Shown one piece after another: positions 17,344 to 25,244 of a stretch of 64,000 nucleotides of DNA. Position 1 is the first letter of the stretch. Each line of letters begins with the position of its first letter. Position numbers and translations under genes: made by a program. The DNA lies in assembly GCA_031431475.1 (NCBI GenBank), contig JANPDL010000021.1, positions 121,396 through 185,395 of the forward strand, read 5' to 3'. Origin of the DNA: JADCCX01 sp031431475 (GTDB taxonomy: Bacteria > Pseudomonadota > Alphaproteobacteria > Rhizobiales > Beijerinckiaceae). Under the pieces are notes generated by a model. The model saw only the letters and a program-made list of their open reading frames with translations, had not been told where the DNA came from and did not search any database.

Positions 17344-17357
17344 CAGCCAACTATACT

Positions 17358-17434
17358 CCCCCTTCTCCCCTTGCGGGAGAAGGTGTCATCCCGTCAGGGA
17401 TGACGGATGAGGGGTCTTGCGAAGCAATCCTGCG
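17358..17434 (+). repeat. REP-like palindromic repeat, copy 2
   Basis: Same unit as copy 1: CTTCTCCC-CTTGC-GGGAGAAG, a second hairpin TCATCCC-GTCA-GGGATGA, then GGATGAGGGG followed by TCTTGCGAAGCAATCCTGC. That tail is shared with copy 4, so these two copies extend beyond the core. It lies 14 bp upstream of the DUF559 start. Confidence 0.8.
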
Positions 17435-17477
17435 GGACCAGAAGCGCCGCTGATATCGCAAGGCTTCCTTCGGAATT

Positions 17478-17537
17478 CCCCTCACCCGACCTTTGCTGAC
17501 GCAAAGGCCACCTTCTCCCGCACGGGGAAAAGGAAGG
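17478..17537 (-). repeat. REP-like palindromic repeat, copy 3 (inverted)
   Basis: Opposite orientation to copies 1, 2 and 4: CCCCTCACCCGA, the hairpin CCTTTGC-TGAC-GCAAAGG, then CCTTCTCCCG-CACGGGGAAAAGG. The second palindrome is slightly degenerate here. Confidence 0.75.
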
Positions 17538-17546
17538 ATGCCGAAT

Positions 17547-17619
17547 CCTTCTCCCCTTGCGGGAGAAGGTGGCGTCGCGGCAGCGATGACGGATGAGGGG
17601 TCTTGCGAAGCAATCCTGC
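17547..17619 (+). repeat. REP-like palindromic repeat, copy 4
   Basis: CTTCTCCC-CTTGC-GGGAGAAG, the weaker hairpin around CGTCGCGGCAGCGATGACG, GGATGAGGGG and the same TCTTGCGAAGCAATCCTGC tail as copy 2. It forms a head-to-head pair with copy 3, as in BIME-type arrangements of REP elements. Confidence 0.78.
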
Positions 17620-17659
17620 AACCGTCGTGCAAGCGGAGCCGGGGGATGGCTGTCGCCAT

Positions 17660-17718
17660 ACCCCTCATCCGACCTTTGCTCACGCAAAGGCCCCCTTCTC
17701 CCGCAAGGGGAGAAGGAA
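17660..17718 (-). repeat. REP-like palindromic repeat, copy 5 (inverted)
   Basis: CCCCTCATCCGA, the hairpin CCTTTGC-TCAC-GCAAAGG, then CTTCTCCC-GCAAG-GGGAGAAG. Nearly identical to copy 3 but with an intact palindrome. It ends about 45 bp before the HicB-like gene. Confidence 0.8.
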
Positions 17719-17764
17719 AGATGCCCGACTTGCCGAGCGCCAGAGCCTCTGCCATCTTCACATC

Positions 17765-17971
17765 ATGCGCTACGTCATCGTCATCGAGAAGGCCGGGAGC
17801 AACTATTCGGCTTACGTGCCCGATCTGCCGGGTTGCATCGCGACTGGGGACTCCGTAGCGGAGGTTGAGCACGAAGTCCGCGAGGCGATCCGGTTTCATA
17901 TCGACGGGATGCGCGAGGATGGGCTGGAGGTGCCCAAGGCAGTGAGTGTGGTGGAGTATGTGGAGGCGTAG
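17765..17971 (+). CDS. HicB-family (type II antitoxin-like) protein without a HicA partner
   Basis: A 68-aa protein starting MRYVIVIEKAGSNYSAYVPD, the partial RNase H-like fold of HicB, followed by LPGCIATGDSVAEVEHEVRE and an amphipathic end (IDGMREDGLEVPKA). It lacks the C-terminal DNA-binding domain of full-length HicB. The sequence before it is REP repeats and the sequence after it is non-coding up to the convergent ClpP-like gene, so no HicA toxin is encoded alongside. No good ribosome binding site is visible. Either an orphan HicB-like domain or the remnant of a toxin-antitoxin pair. Confidence 0.8.
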   Translation: MRYVIVIEKAGSNYSAYVPDLPGCIATGDSVAEVEHEVREAIRFHIDGMREDGLEVPKAVSVVEYVEA

Positions 17972-18021
17972 GATGGAATATGATACTTCAGTTTATCCCA
18001 AATATTAAAGAAACAATTTCT

Positions 18022-19116
18022 TCAATCATTAAAGCAATTTTTCATTGCAGCTTGGACAGAAGGCGCGAAATTCTCAATAGTTCCGCTAAACGCATAAGTT
18101 GAACACATTGTTGGATAATTTGTTGAATGAGCAAATATCTCGGGTGATTTTAAGGCAGGTCGCGCTGTCGGCAGTCGAAATCGGATACTACCACCACCGG
18201 TGTCAAAACGGATGACCTCAGTCCGGTCAAACGCAACCTTCTCCCCGAAAATGATGTGATAATTCTCAAATCCAACATTGCGGCACTGCTCAAACCATTC
18301 TCCATGGCTAGAGCGCTTGCTGGTCAGCACGACCTGTGGCCCACGTTTGCGTGTGCAGGAAGCAACGACGCGGAAGTCTCCATCGCCAGTTTCCGACATT
18401 GCGATCACCCCACCGCGGTATGGCTCAATCCGCCACGACGACCATCGCCGGGGGTCAAATCGGACGCGCAACTCTGTCGCTTCCGCTACGGAAAGCCATC
18501 GCATACTTTCTGGTGAAGCCTCATCTGCGAACGCGATCAAACGCGCGTCTGCGCCGACTTTGACCATGTACAGAACAAGCGCTGCCGTCATACGCTGAGT
18601 TGAATCCAAGTCCTCACCAGAGAAGAGTTTTTGGCTAGGTGCGGTGAGCGCTGACTCCCTATAAAAGCGATGGACGCCGAACTTATCACCCTCCTCAATC
18701 ACGCGCTTGATGCCGCCAAGGAATGCGTAGGCGCAGGACGATGCACAGGTTCCAGGTTTTCGCCTTGTTGCAGCAGCGCCTGCTACGCCGACCATCGTTG
18801 GATCAGGCTCATCGAGACCGACTTCCGTCGTAACTTCCAATCTGCGGAATAGCTCGCCTAACTTCAAACCAGCAGACAACGAGCCACCCGGAGAATGCAA
18901 TCGAACTCTACGCCCAGCATAGGGATTTTCTTTAAGAAACAATTCAAAATCACCGGGCGTTGCATCTGTAATTGAGCCTGTTGCTTGAATGAAGGAACAA
19001 GGCTCCAAACAGAATCGAACATCATTTCCTCCTTGCGAAAATTTCATTGTCTGCCCCACGGCAATTTGCGGGCAGAAAAACAACAGAAAAATGACTAGAT
19101 TTCTGATTATTTTCAT
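18022..19116 (-). CDS. Secreted ClpP/SppA-like serine protease family protein
   Basis: A 364-aa protein with a Sec signal peptide (MKIIRNLVIFLLFF, cleavage near AVGQ). A ClpP/crotonase-like core follows: LHSPGGSLSAGLKLGELFR corresponds to the oxyanion and substrate strand region, GTCASSCAYAFLGGIKR carries the probable nucleophile serine, and FGVHRFY the probable histidine. The last 130 residues are unassigned. Its composition is clearly more AT-rich than the urease genes beside it, which suggests a foreign origin. I chose the ATG with GAGGA 11 bases upstream; an ATG four codons earlier sits directly on that site. It follows ureC and may be read with it. Confidence 0.75.
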   Translation of the reverse strand: MKIIRNLVIFLLFFCPQIAVGQTMKFSQGGNDVRFCLEPCSFIQATGSITDATPGDFELFLKENPYAGRRVRLHSPGGSLSAGLKLGELFRRLEVTTEVGLDEPDPTMVGVAGAAATRRKPGTCASSCAYAFLGGIKRVIEEGDKFGVHRFYRESALTAPSQKLFSGEDLDSTQRMTAALVLYMVKVGADARLIAFADEASPESMRWLSVAEATELRVRFDPRRWSSWRIEPYRGGVIAMSETGDGDFRVVASCTRKRGPQVVLTSKRSSHGEWFEQCRNVGFENYHIIFGEKVAFDRTEVIRFDTGGGSIRFRLPTARPALKSPEIFAHSTNYPTMCSTYAFSGTIENFAPSVQAAMKNCFND

Positions 19117-19130
19117 GGCGTTAGCCATCC

Positions 19131-20843
19131 TCAAAACAGAAAATACCTCTGCGCCATCGGCAACACGCTCGCAGGCTTGCACGTCAGCAATTCCCCGTCC
19201 GCCCGCACCTCATAGGTCTCCGGATTGACCTCGATATCCGGACACGCAGAGTTATGCACCATCGACGCCTTGGAAATCCCTCCGCGCGTGTTCTTCACCG
19301 GCAGCATCAGCTTGTCCGTGCCGTATGTCCCCGCAATGCCCTTGGCCAGCGACGCTTCCGACACGAACACCACGGATGAGCGCGTGAGAGACTTGCCGAA
19401 CGCCCCGAACATCGGGCGGTAATGCACGGGCTGCGGCGTGGGGATGGAGGCGTTGGCATCTCCCATCAGGGCGGCGGCGATGGTGCCCATCTTGATCACC
19501 ATATCGGGCTTTACGCCGAAAAAGGCGGGTGACCACAGGCAAAGGTCCGCCAGCTTGCCCACCTCGACCGAGCCGATATGCGCCGACAGCCCATGCGCGA
19601 TCGCAGGGTTGATCGTAACCTTGGCCATGTAGCGCTTGACCCGGAAATTGTCCGCGCCAGGCGTGTCGCCGTCCAGCTTGCCGCGCTGACCCTTCATCTT
19701 GTGCGCGGTCTGCAGCGTGCGGATGATCACCTCGCCCACGCGGCCCATGGCCTGGCTGTCCGATGCCATGATGGAGAGCGCACCCATGTCGTGCAGCACG
19801 TCCTCCGCCGCGATGGTTTCTTTCCTGATGCGGCTTTCAGCGAAGGCGATGTCCTCGGGGATGGAGCTGTCGAGATGGTGGCAGACCATCAGCATATCGA
19901 GATGCTCCTCCAGCGTGTTCACAGTGTAGGGCATCGTGGGATTGGTGGAGGACGGGATGACGTTCTTGTAGCCCGCGACCTTGATGATATCAGGCGCATG
20001 GCCGCCGCCCGCACCCTCTGTATGGAAAGCATGGATGGTGCGGCCCTTGAAGGCGCGAAGCGTGTCATCGACAAAGCCACTCTCGTTCAGCGTGTCCGTG
20101 TGGATCATCACCTGCACGTCGTAGTCGTCCGCGACCGACAGGCAGTTGTCGATGGCCGCAGGCGTGGTGCCCCAGTCCTCGTGCAATTTCATGCAGGACG
20201 CACCGGCCTCGATCTGCTCGATCAGCGCGCCGGGCAGCGCCGCGTTGCCCTTGGCCGCGAAGGAGAGGTTCATGGGAAAGGCTTCCGCCGCCTGGATCAT
20301 GCGTTCGAGATGCCAGGGGCCAGGCGTGCAGGTCGTGGCGTTGGTGCCGGTGGACGGCCCCGTGCCGCCGCCCAGCATGGTGGTGACGCCGGACATCAAC
20401 GCATTGTCGATCTGCTGCGGGCAGATGTAATGGATATGCGTGTCGATGCCGCCCGCCGTGAGGATCTTGCCCTCGCCCGCGATGGCATCCGTGCCCGGCC
20501 CGATGATGATATCGACGCCCGGCTGCGTATCCGGATTGCCCGCCTTGCCGATGCCAACGATGCGCCCGCCTTTCAGGCCCACATCGGCCTTCACGATGCC
20601 CCAGTGGTCGATGATCAGCACATTGGTGATGACGGTATCAACCGCGCCTTCCGCCCGCGTCGCCTGCCCCTGCCCCATGCCGTCGCGGATGGTCTTGCCA
20701 CCGCCAAACTTCACCTCCTCGCCGTAGATGGTGAAATCCTTCTCGACCTCGACGATGAGATCGGTGTCGGCGAGCCGCACACGGTCCCCCGTGGTGGGGC
20801 CGAACATGGCGGCATAGGCGGCGCGGGGGATACGGGTGGGCAT
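19131..20843 (-). CDS. ureC: Urease alpha subunit UreC
   Basis: Catalytic subunit of nickel urease, which hydrolyses urea to ammonia and carbamate. At 570 aa it is full length. GGIDTHIHYICPQQ carries two nickel-ligand histidines, GASCMKLHEDWG carries the carbamylated lysine, and VMIHTDTLNESGF and MVCHHLDSSIPED (flap with the catalytic histidine) are all present. It is the last structural gene of the operon. Between it and ureB lies a 101-aa unknown, and the metallochaperone genes that commonly follow ureC are absent here. Confidence 0.98.
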   Translation of the reverse strand: MPTRIPRAAYAAMFGPTTGDRVRLADTDLIVEVEKDFTIYGEEVKFGGGKTIRDGMGQGQATRAEGAVDTVITNVLIIDHWGIVKADVGLKGGRIVGIGKAGNPDTQPGVDIIIGPGTDAIAGEGKILTAGGIDTHIHYICPQQIDNALMSGVTTMLGGGTGPSTGTNATTCTPGPWHLERMIQAAEAFPMNLSFAAKGNAALPGALIEQIEAGASCMKLHEDWGTTPAAIDNCLSVADDYDVQVMIHTDTLNESGFVDDTLRAFKGRTIHAFHTEGAGGGHAPDIIKVAGYKNVIPSSTNPTMPYTVNTLEEHLDMLMVCHHLDSSIPEDIAFAESRIRKETIAAEDVLHDMGALSIMASDSQAMGRVGEVIIRTLQTAHKMKGQRGKLDGDTPGADNFRVKRYMAKVTINPAIAHGLSAHIGSVEVGKLADLCLWSPAFFGVKPDMVIKMGTIAAALMGDANASIPTPQPVHYRPMFGAFGKSLTRSSVVFVSEASLAKGIAGTYGTDKLMLPVKNTRGGISKASMVHNSACPDIEVNPETYEVRADGELLTCKPASVLPMAQRYFLF

Positions 20844-20846
20844 GGG

Positions 20847-21152
20847 TCAGGCTCCGACGTTTAGGCTTATCAACATTTGCGCAACGGAAGCTGCACGGGC
20901 TTTGTCGCCTGCCATTCCGATATGTTCAGTCTCAGTCTGATGAAGATACTGAGCGATCTGCTGCGCAGTCTGGCCATGCCGCAGCATTGTCACAACGTCT
21001 CCAACATACCGATCATACTCGTCCTTTGGCCACTCATCGAAAGCCGAAACTCCGATCGGATCCCAGAATTGCCAAAGAATGTCACGCACAAGCAAGCGCT
21101 GTTCACGCCACAGCTGTTTCTCGGTATCATCCTTAGGAAGCGACGATTTCAA
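20847..21152 (-). CDS. Conserved protein of unknown function between ureB and ureC
   Basis: A 101-aa acidic, soluble protein. The block FWDPIGVSAFDEWPKDEYD, followed by a helical segment (LRHGQTAQQIAQYLHQTETEHIG), matches a widespread small family that I know only as hypothetical. The likely start is TTG, one base after the ureB stop, with a G-rich stretch about eight bases upstream. The stop is three bases before the ureC ATG. Tight packing shows it is translated with the urease subunits. A role in urease assembly is possible but unsupported. Confidence 0.75.
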   Translation of the reverse strand: MKSSLPKDDTEKQLWREQRLLVRDILWQFWDPIGVSAFDEWPKDEYDRYVGDVVTMLRHGQTAQQIAQYLHQTETEHIGMAGDKARAASVAQMLISLNVGA

Positions 21153-21153
21153 T

Positions 21154-21492
21154 TCACAACGCCCCCATCACATCGCCCCGGAACCCATACGCCTTACGCG
21201 CCCCGCGCAGCGGCACCAGCCGCACCTCGCGCGATTGCCCCGGCTCGAACCGCACCGCCGTGCCCGACGCGATATCGAGCCGCATGCCGCGCGCTGTCTG
21301 CCGGTCGAAGCTCAATCCTTCGTTGGTCTCGAAGAAATGATAGTGGCTGCCCACTTGGATGGGCCGGTCGCCGGTGTTGGCCACAGTGATCATCTTGGTA
21401 GGCGCGCCTGCGTTGATCTCGATATCGCCCTCCGCCGGGATGATCTCGCCCGGCACGAGCCCGCCGGTGCTGGTTTTCATCTTTCCTGCCAT
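21154..21492 (-). CDS. ureB: Urease beta subunit UreB
   Basis: Small structural subunit of the (UreABC)3 urease. The 112-aa protein has the family blocks GGLVPGEIIPAEGDIEIN, RPIQVGSHYHFFETN and RGMRLDIASGTAVRFEPG. It lies nine bp after the FmdE-like gene and one bp before the 101-aa unknown, within the operon. Confidence 0.97.
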   Translation of the reverse strand: MAGKMKTSTGGLVPGEIIPAEGDIEINAGAPTKMITVANTGDRPIQVGSHYHFFETNEGLSFDRQTARGMRLDIASGTAVRFEPGQSREVRLVPLRGARKAYGFRGDVMGAL

Positions 21493-21501
21493 CTGGCTCT
21501 C

Positions 21502-22080
21502 CTATTTATCGATCATGCGGCGCGTGAACAAAGCGGCTTCCGGCGCATCCATCACCATCGCCCAGCGGATATCAGGGGTTTGCGCATTCGCAGCCTGCAT
21601 CAGCGGCTGCACGCTGTCGGGGATGATGAACTCGGCCATCTTGCCGGTCTTGCGGTGACGGAAGACCACGCGACCGAACACGCCATTCTCCGCAAGCTCC
21701 ACTGCCACCCGCAGTGTCCCCTGCCCCGGCGATGCCATCGTCACCACCATGATGCCGTCGGCGACACAAGGACATGGCGCTGATTTGCCGGAAGTGTAAC
21801 TCACATCCAGTTCGCGTCGCTCTGCTTCAAGCACCCGCATAGCATCATCACCGATGCGGATGCCCAGCGCGATCAGCGAGCCGAAGCCGCCATGGATCTG
21901 CGCCCCGCGTTCGATCCAGTAGTCGCGGTTTTCGGTGGAGCGGTCTTCCACAGGGGAATGACCTGGGTGAGTGAATGCCGGGGTGGTCAGAGCGAGGAAA
22001 AGCAGCGCTGCCGTGATGCTGTGCGTCCTTTGAGACGCCGCTTTGCGACTCCTCAGGATGAGGAGATTTGGGTGCTGCAT
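21502..22080 (-). CDS. Secreted FmdE-like domain protein inside the urease operon
   Basis: A 192-aa protein if started at the ATG that gives MQHPNLLILRSRK, a positively charged n-region followed by a hydrophobic core (ITAALLFLALTTPAFT), i.e. a Sec signal. The mature part resembles FmdE (formylmethanofuran dehydrogenase subunit E-like): HGGFGSLIALGIRIGDDAM, then APCPCVADGIMVVTMASPGQ, where the Cys pair and preceding His could bind metal. The reading frame is open farther upstream to just after ureA, but that part consists of a palindromic repeat. It sits between ureA and ureB, an unusual place. Its role is unknown; a metal-related role is conceivable. Confidence 0.65.
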   Translation of the reverse strand: MQHPNLLILRSRKAASQRTHSITAALLFLALTTPAFTHPGHSPVEDRSTENRDYWIERGAQIHGGFGSLIALGIRIGDDAMRVLEAERRELDVSYTSGKSAPCPCVADGIMVVTMASPGQGTLRVAVELAENGVFGRVVFRHRKTGKMAEFIIPDSVQPLMQAANAQTPDIRWAMVMDAPEAALFTRRMIDK

Positions 22081-22134
22081 ATCACCAATCTCCCTCATCC
22101 TGAGGAGGCGCGACAGCGCCATCTCGAAGGACGC
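22023..22134. repeat. Long imperfect palindromic repeat (CCTCAGGATGAGG type) in the urease operon
   Basis: Left arm 22023-22064 and right arm 22091-22134 pair as a long imperfect hairpin: GCGTCCTT-GAGA at the outer ends and CCTCAGGATGAGG toward the loop. This is the style of the common intergenic palindromes of Hyphomicrobiales. It lies between ureA and ureB and overlaps the 5' end of the FmdE-like gene, whose start codon falls in the loop. Confidence 0.8.
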
Positions 22135-22164
22135 ACCAATCCCGTGCAGCGCGTCCATCACCAC

Positions 22165-22467
22165 CTACCGTATCGGATCATGCACTGTGACCAGCTTCGT
22201 TCCGTCGGGGAACGTCGCCTCCACCTGCACGTCGCTGATCATGTCGGCGATACCCTCCATCACCTGCGCTTTCTTGATCACCTTCGCACCGGCCTGCATC
22301 AGGTCCGCCACTGTCCGCCCGTCCCGCGCGCCTTCCACCACGAAATCCGTGATCAGTGCGATAGCCTCGGGATAGTTCAGCTTCACGCCACGCTCCAGCC
22401 TGCGGCGCGCCACCATTGCCGCCATTGAGATCAGCAGCTTATCTTTCTCGCGTGGCGTGAGGTTCAT
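22165..22467 (-). CDS. ureA: Urease gamma subunit UreA
   Basis: Smallest structural subunit of urease, 100 aa, typical length. It begins MNLTPREKDKLLISMAAMVA and contains the family blocks RGVKLNYPEAIALITDFVVE and GARDGRTVADLMQAG. It lies 19 bp downstream of ureD. The order ureD-ureA matches other alphaproteobacterial urease operons. Confidence 0.97.
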   Translation of the reverse strand: MNLTPREKDKLLISMAAMVARRRLERGVKLNYPEAIALITDFVVEGARDGRTVADLMQAGAKVIKKAQVMEGIADMISDVQVEATFPDGTKLVTVHDPIR

Positions 22468-22486
22468 CGTTCAAGTCCTTGAAAGT

Positions 22487-23362
22487 TCATGTCATCCACA
22501 CCCTTGGCAACCGCCCGTCCAAGCAATGCTCCAGCAGCGGTAGCATGGTCTTGCGCAGGACGAGACCGGACGGTGCCACCATCCGCATCACCAGCAGACC
22601 GTCGAACGCCGAAGCGCCGCCGTCAATCCCCGTGCTTTCCATGATGGCCCGCACGGAATCAAGCCTGCTTTCAACGCCGTGACAGGCATGCACGATTGTT
22701 GCCAAAGCTGTCGTGGTTTCACCCAGCAGCGCGCGTGAGCCACGCACCGCTGGCCAGTCGCCCCGCGCGCCGCCGATGGCGCTTTCTTCCGCGAAGACAA
22801 GCCGCCCGTCCCGGCGAATGCGCCAGCGATCCCGAAAACGTGCCGTGGTCAGTTCCTCGCCCATAGCTTGCCGTCCCAGCAGGATTGCCTCCCCCGCCAG
22901 CACATTAGCTCTGCCCGCCATATCGATAGTGAGCGAACGCTCCAGCACGGAATGATCGAACAGGATCGTTTCCTGCGGCAGCCAGCACAATCTGGCGTCG
23001 TTTTGCACTTTCAGAACGGTGGAAAGCTTCGCCGTTGCACCGGAAGAAGCGTAGATTTTCTCGCAGGCCTGTGTGGCCAGCACGGCCCGCCCGCCCGTGC
23101 CCACATTGACCCTGATATCAAAACGATCCCCGCCCGTCAGGCCGCCAGCCGTGTTGACGACAACGGCCTCGAGCGGCTCGTGTTTCGCCCGCGCGGGAAA
23201 GAGAAACCGTCCGCACCCCGATTGATGCAGATCAGATATGGCATCGCGCCCACTTTCTGCACCCACGACAAGCGCAAGCCTGCCAACAGCACGCTCAAGA
23301 TCATCCGGTGTTGCGGTGGTCTGCTGTATGGGGCCAGGCCGCTCAAGTTCCACGATTTCCAT
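22487..23362 (-). CDS. ureD: Urease accessory protein UreD
   Basis: Scaffold protein that docks UreF/UreG on the urease apoprotein for nickel insertion. The 291-aa form starts MEIVELERPGPIQQ; a longer in-frame start 32 codons upstream is possible but less like homologues. Family blocks are NTAGGLTGGDRFDI, TQACEKIYAS and LPQETILFDHS. It is the first gene of the operon, divergent from the polysaccharide genes. UreE, UreF and UreG, its usual partners, are not encoded in the window. Confidence 0.95.
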   Translation of the reverse strand: MEIVELERPGPIQQTTATPDDLERAVGRLALVVGAESGRDAISDLHQSGCGRFLFPARAKHEPLEAVVVNTAGGLTGGDRFDIRVNVGTGGRAVLATQACEKIYASSGATAKLSTVLKVQNDARLCWLPQETILFDHSVLERSLTIDMAGRANVLAGEAILLGRQAMGEELTTARFRDRWRIRRDGRLVFAEESAIGGARGDWPAVRGSRALLGETTTALATIVHACHGVESRLDSVRAIMESTGIDGGASAFDGLLVMRMVAPSGLVLRKTMLPLLEHCLDGRLPRVWMT

Positions 23363-23532
23363 CACAAAACTATAACGAGCCTTCGCATCGGCGCCAGCCC
23401 GTGATGATGAATTCAAACATGCGACCGCGAAAGCAACGCGCGGTAAGCATAGACGCAAGTGTTACTGGCTTTGGCGGCCCGTTTTCGCTATGAGATTGAC
23501 ACAAAAAAATCGCATATGCGATGGGGCATACA

Positions 23533-24351
23533 ATGTCATTGGGCGGTCATATCGCCGCGGAGCCGCTTCGGTCGGCTGGAGCGGGGCTCAAATCGATCTT
23601 CGGCATCTCGGTCAGCAATCTGTCGCGAGACGAGGCCATCGGTCACCTGCTGCAGGCCGTGCAATACCGGCAGCCTATGAAAATTGCTTTCTGCAACGCC
23701 CATACAGCCAATCTGGCCTGGGACGATCCCGCAATAAGGGCGCTTCTGGCGGATTTCACTGTTTTTGCCGATGGTATCGGCGTTGATATCGCGGCCAGGT
23801 TGCTGCACGGCAATTCCTTTGCGGCCAACCTGAACGGCACGGATTTCGTTCCGGCCCTGCTAGTTGCCGAGGTTCGCTCTCTGCGGGTTGCGCTCTTTGG
23901 CGCCAAGCCGGGCGTCGCGGACAGGGCCGCCGCAATTCTGGCCGACATCGCTCCACAGCACCAGATTACCGCTGTGAGGCACGGCTATTCAAGTGACACC
24001 GAAACAGACACGTTTCTCCGTGAGCTCCGCGCCAATCCAGTCGATATCCTGCTCGTTGCGATGGGCAATCCGGGACAAGAAGAATGGATCGCCAGCAACA
24101 TCTCTGGAGAACTCGCTACGCTTGCCTTCGGTGTTGGCGCGCTCTTTGATTTCCTCGCGGGGGAAGTGCTCCGTGCACCGCTGTGGATACGCCAGATACG
24201 GCTGGAATGGCTCTACAGGCTGGGGCAGGAACCGGGGCGTCTTTTCGCACGCTATGTACTCGGTATTCCGCTGTTTCTGTTGCGCGTTGCACTCGTAAGG
24301 CTGGGGCTGTTTCGCTTCAACACGCCGAATCAGGGACTGGACGCTGCCTGA
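23533..24351 (+). CDS. WecG/TagA/CpsF family glycosyltransferase
   Basis: Membrane-associated GT26 transferase that adds a sugar to a lipid-linked intermediate, as in cell-surface polysaccharide synthesis. The 272-aa protein shows the family signatures TVFADGIGVDIAARLL, LNGTDFVPALL and LLVAMGNPGQEEWI. I chose the second ATG (MSLGGHIAAE) because GGGG sits six bases before it; the first ATG four codons earlier overlaps that site. It shares one base with the next gene (TGATG). Confidence 0.9.
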   Translation: MSLGGHIAAEPLRSAGAGLKSIFGISVSNLSRDEAIGHLLQAVQYRQPMKIAFCNAHTANLAWDDPAIRALLADFTVFADGIGVDIAARLLHGNSFAANLNGTDFVPALLVAEVRSLRVALFGAKPGVADRAAAILADIAPQHQITAVRHGYSSDTETDTFLRELRANPVDILLVAMGNPGQEEWIASNISGELATLAFGVGALFDFLAGEVLRAPLWIRQIRLEWLYRLGQEPGRLFARYVLGIPLFLLRVALVRLGLFRFNTPNQGLDAA

Positions 24352-25244
24352 TGATATCGGGCCGCCTGGCGATCATCACGCCGAGCTATGCCGCAGATCA
24401 TCAGCGCTGCCTGCTGCTGTGCGAAAGTCTGGATCGCATGGCGACCTGCGATTTCATGCATTACATCGTTGTGGCGGATCACGAACGGGCCCTGTTTACT
24501 CCCCTCGAAGGCCCGCGTCGCCAGGTGATTCCTGACAGCATTCTGTTGCCGAAATGGCTAAAGTCGATGGTGCGCCCATTCAGCGGAGATCGTCGAATAT
24601 GGTGGAGCGCGATGCCCCCTGTCTGGCCAATGTCGGGCTGGCATGTGCAGCAACTCCGCAAGATGCTGATCGCCCGTCTTATCGATGAAGACGTGATGGT
24701 GATGGCCGATAGCGACAGCGTGTTCGTGCGCCCCTTCGGCATCGATGCCTTTATACAGGACGGGCTGACCCGATTTTACATCAGACAGAACGGCATCACG
24801 CGCAATCCGACATATGCGAAACACGCGTTTTGGGTTCGTCATGCCGCGTCCGTGCTCGGCCTTCCGGCACCTGCCCTGCCTGCTACCGACTACATCAACA
24901 ATCTCGTGAGCTGGCGGCGCGATCATGCCCTCGCGATGCTGGAACGTATTGAACAACTGAGTGGACGCGAACTGGCGTTAACGCTTGGTCGCTCGCGCAC
25001 GTTCTCGGAATACCAGATTTACGGAGCCTATGTGGATGGCGTGGTCGGAGGAAGCGGCCATTTCGCCGATCCAGAGCCTCTGAGCCTCACCTACTGGAGC
25101 GGAGATGCCCTTACAGAAGTATCCCTGCGAGCCTTCGTTGACAGGCTTTCGCCACGGCAGATCGCAATCTGCGTACAATCCTTCACCGGCACATCAACCG
25201 ATCTGCTGCGTGACTATCTTTCCGGACGCGCCAGCGCCCGGTAG
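24351..25244 (+). CDS. DUF6492-type glycosyltransferase-like protein
   Basis: A 297-aa soluble protein with a GT-A-like start (RLAIITPSYAADHQRCLLL) and a DxD-type motif in VMVMADSDSVFVRP. The later blocks (TDYINNLVSWRRDH, FSEYQIYGAYVDGV) resemble the DUF6492 family of predicted sugar transferases. It is coupled to the WecG-like gene by a one-base overlap, and its 3' end overlaps the convergent flippase gene by 31 bp. The sugar it transfers is unknown. Confidence 0.75.
   Translation: MISGRLAIITPSYAADHQRCLLLCESLDRMATCDFMHYIVVADHERALFTPLEGPRRQVIPDSILLPKWLKSMVRPFSGDRRIWWSAMPPVWPMSGWHVQQLRKMLIARLIDEDVMVMADSDSVFVRPFGIDAFIQDGLTRFYIRQNGITRNPTYAKHAFWVRHAASVLGLPAPALPATDYINNLVSWRRDHALAMLERIEQLSGRELALTLGRSRTFSEYQIYGAYVDGVVGGSGHFADPEPLSLTYWSGDALTEVSLRAFVDRLSPRQIAICVQSFTGTSTDLLRDYLSGRASAR

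Noticed and set aside
16912..17718. CRISPR array or tandem-repeat array
   Set aside because: The repeats are palindromic double hairpins in alternating orientation with unequal spacing and no cas genes; they are REP-like.
17600..17764. A hicA toxin gene upstream of the HicB-like gene
   Set aside because: This stretch is a REP-like repeat and linker; no frame encodes a HicA-type double-stranded RNA-binding fold.
19578..20864. 428-codon plus-strand open frame opposite ureC
   Set aside because: It is the mirror of a highly conserved gene; the protein is rich in His/Arg/Asp in the pattern expected from antisense reading of GC-rich codons and shows no domain.
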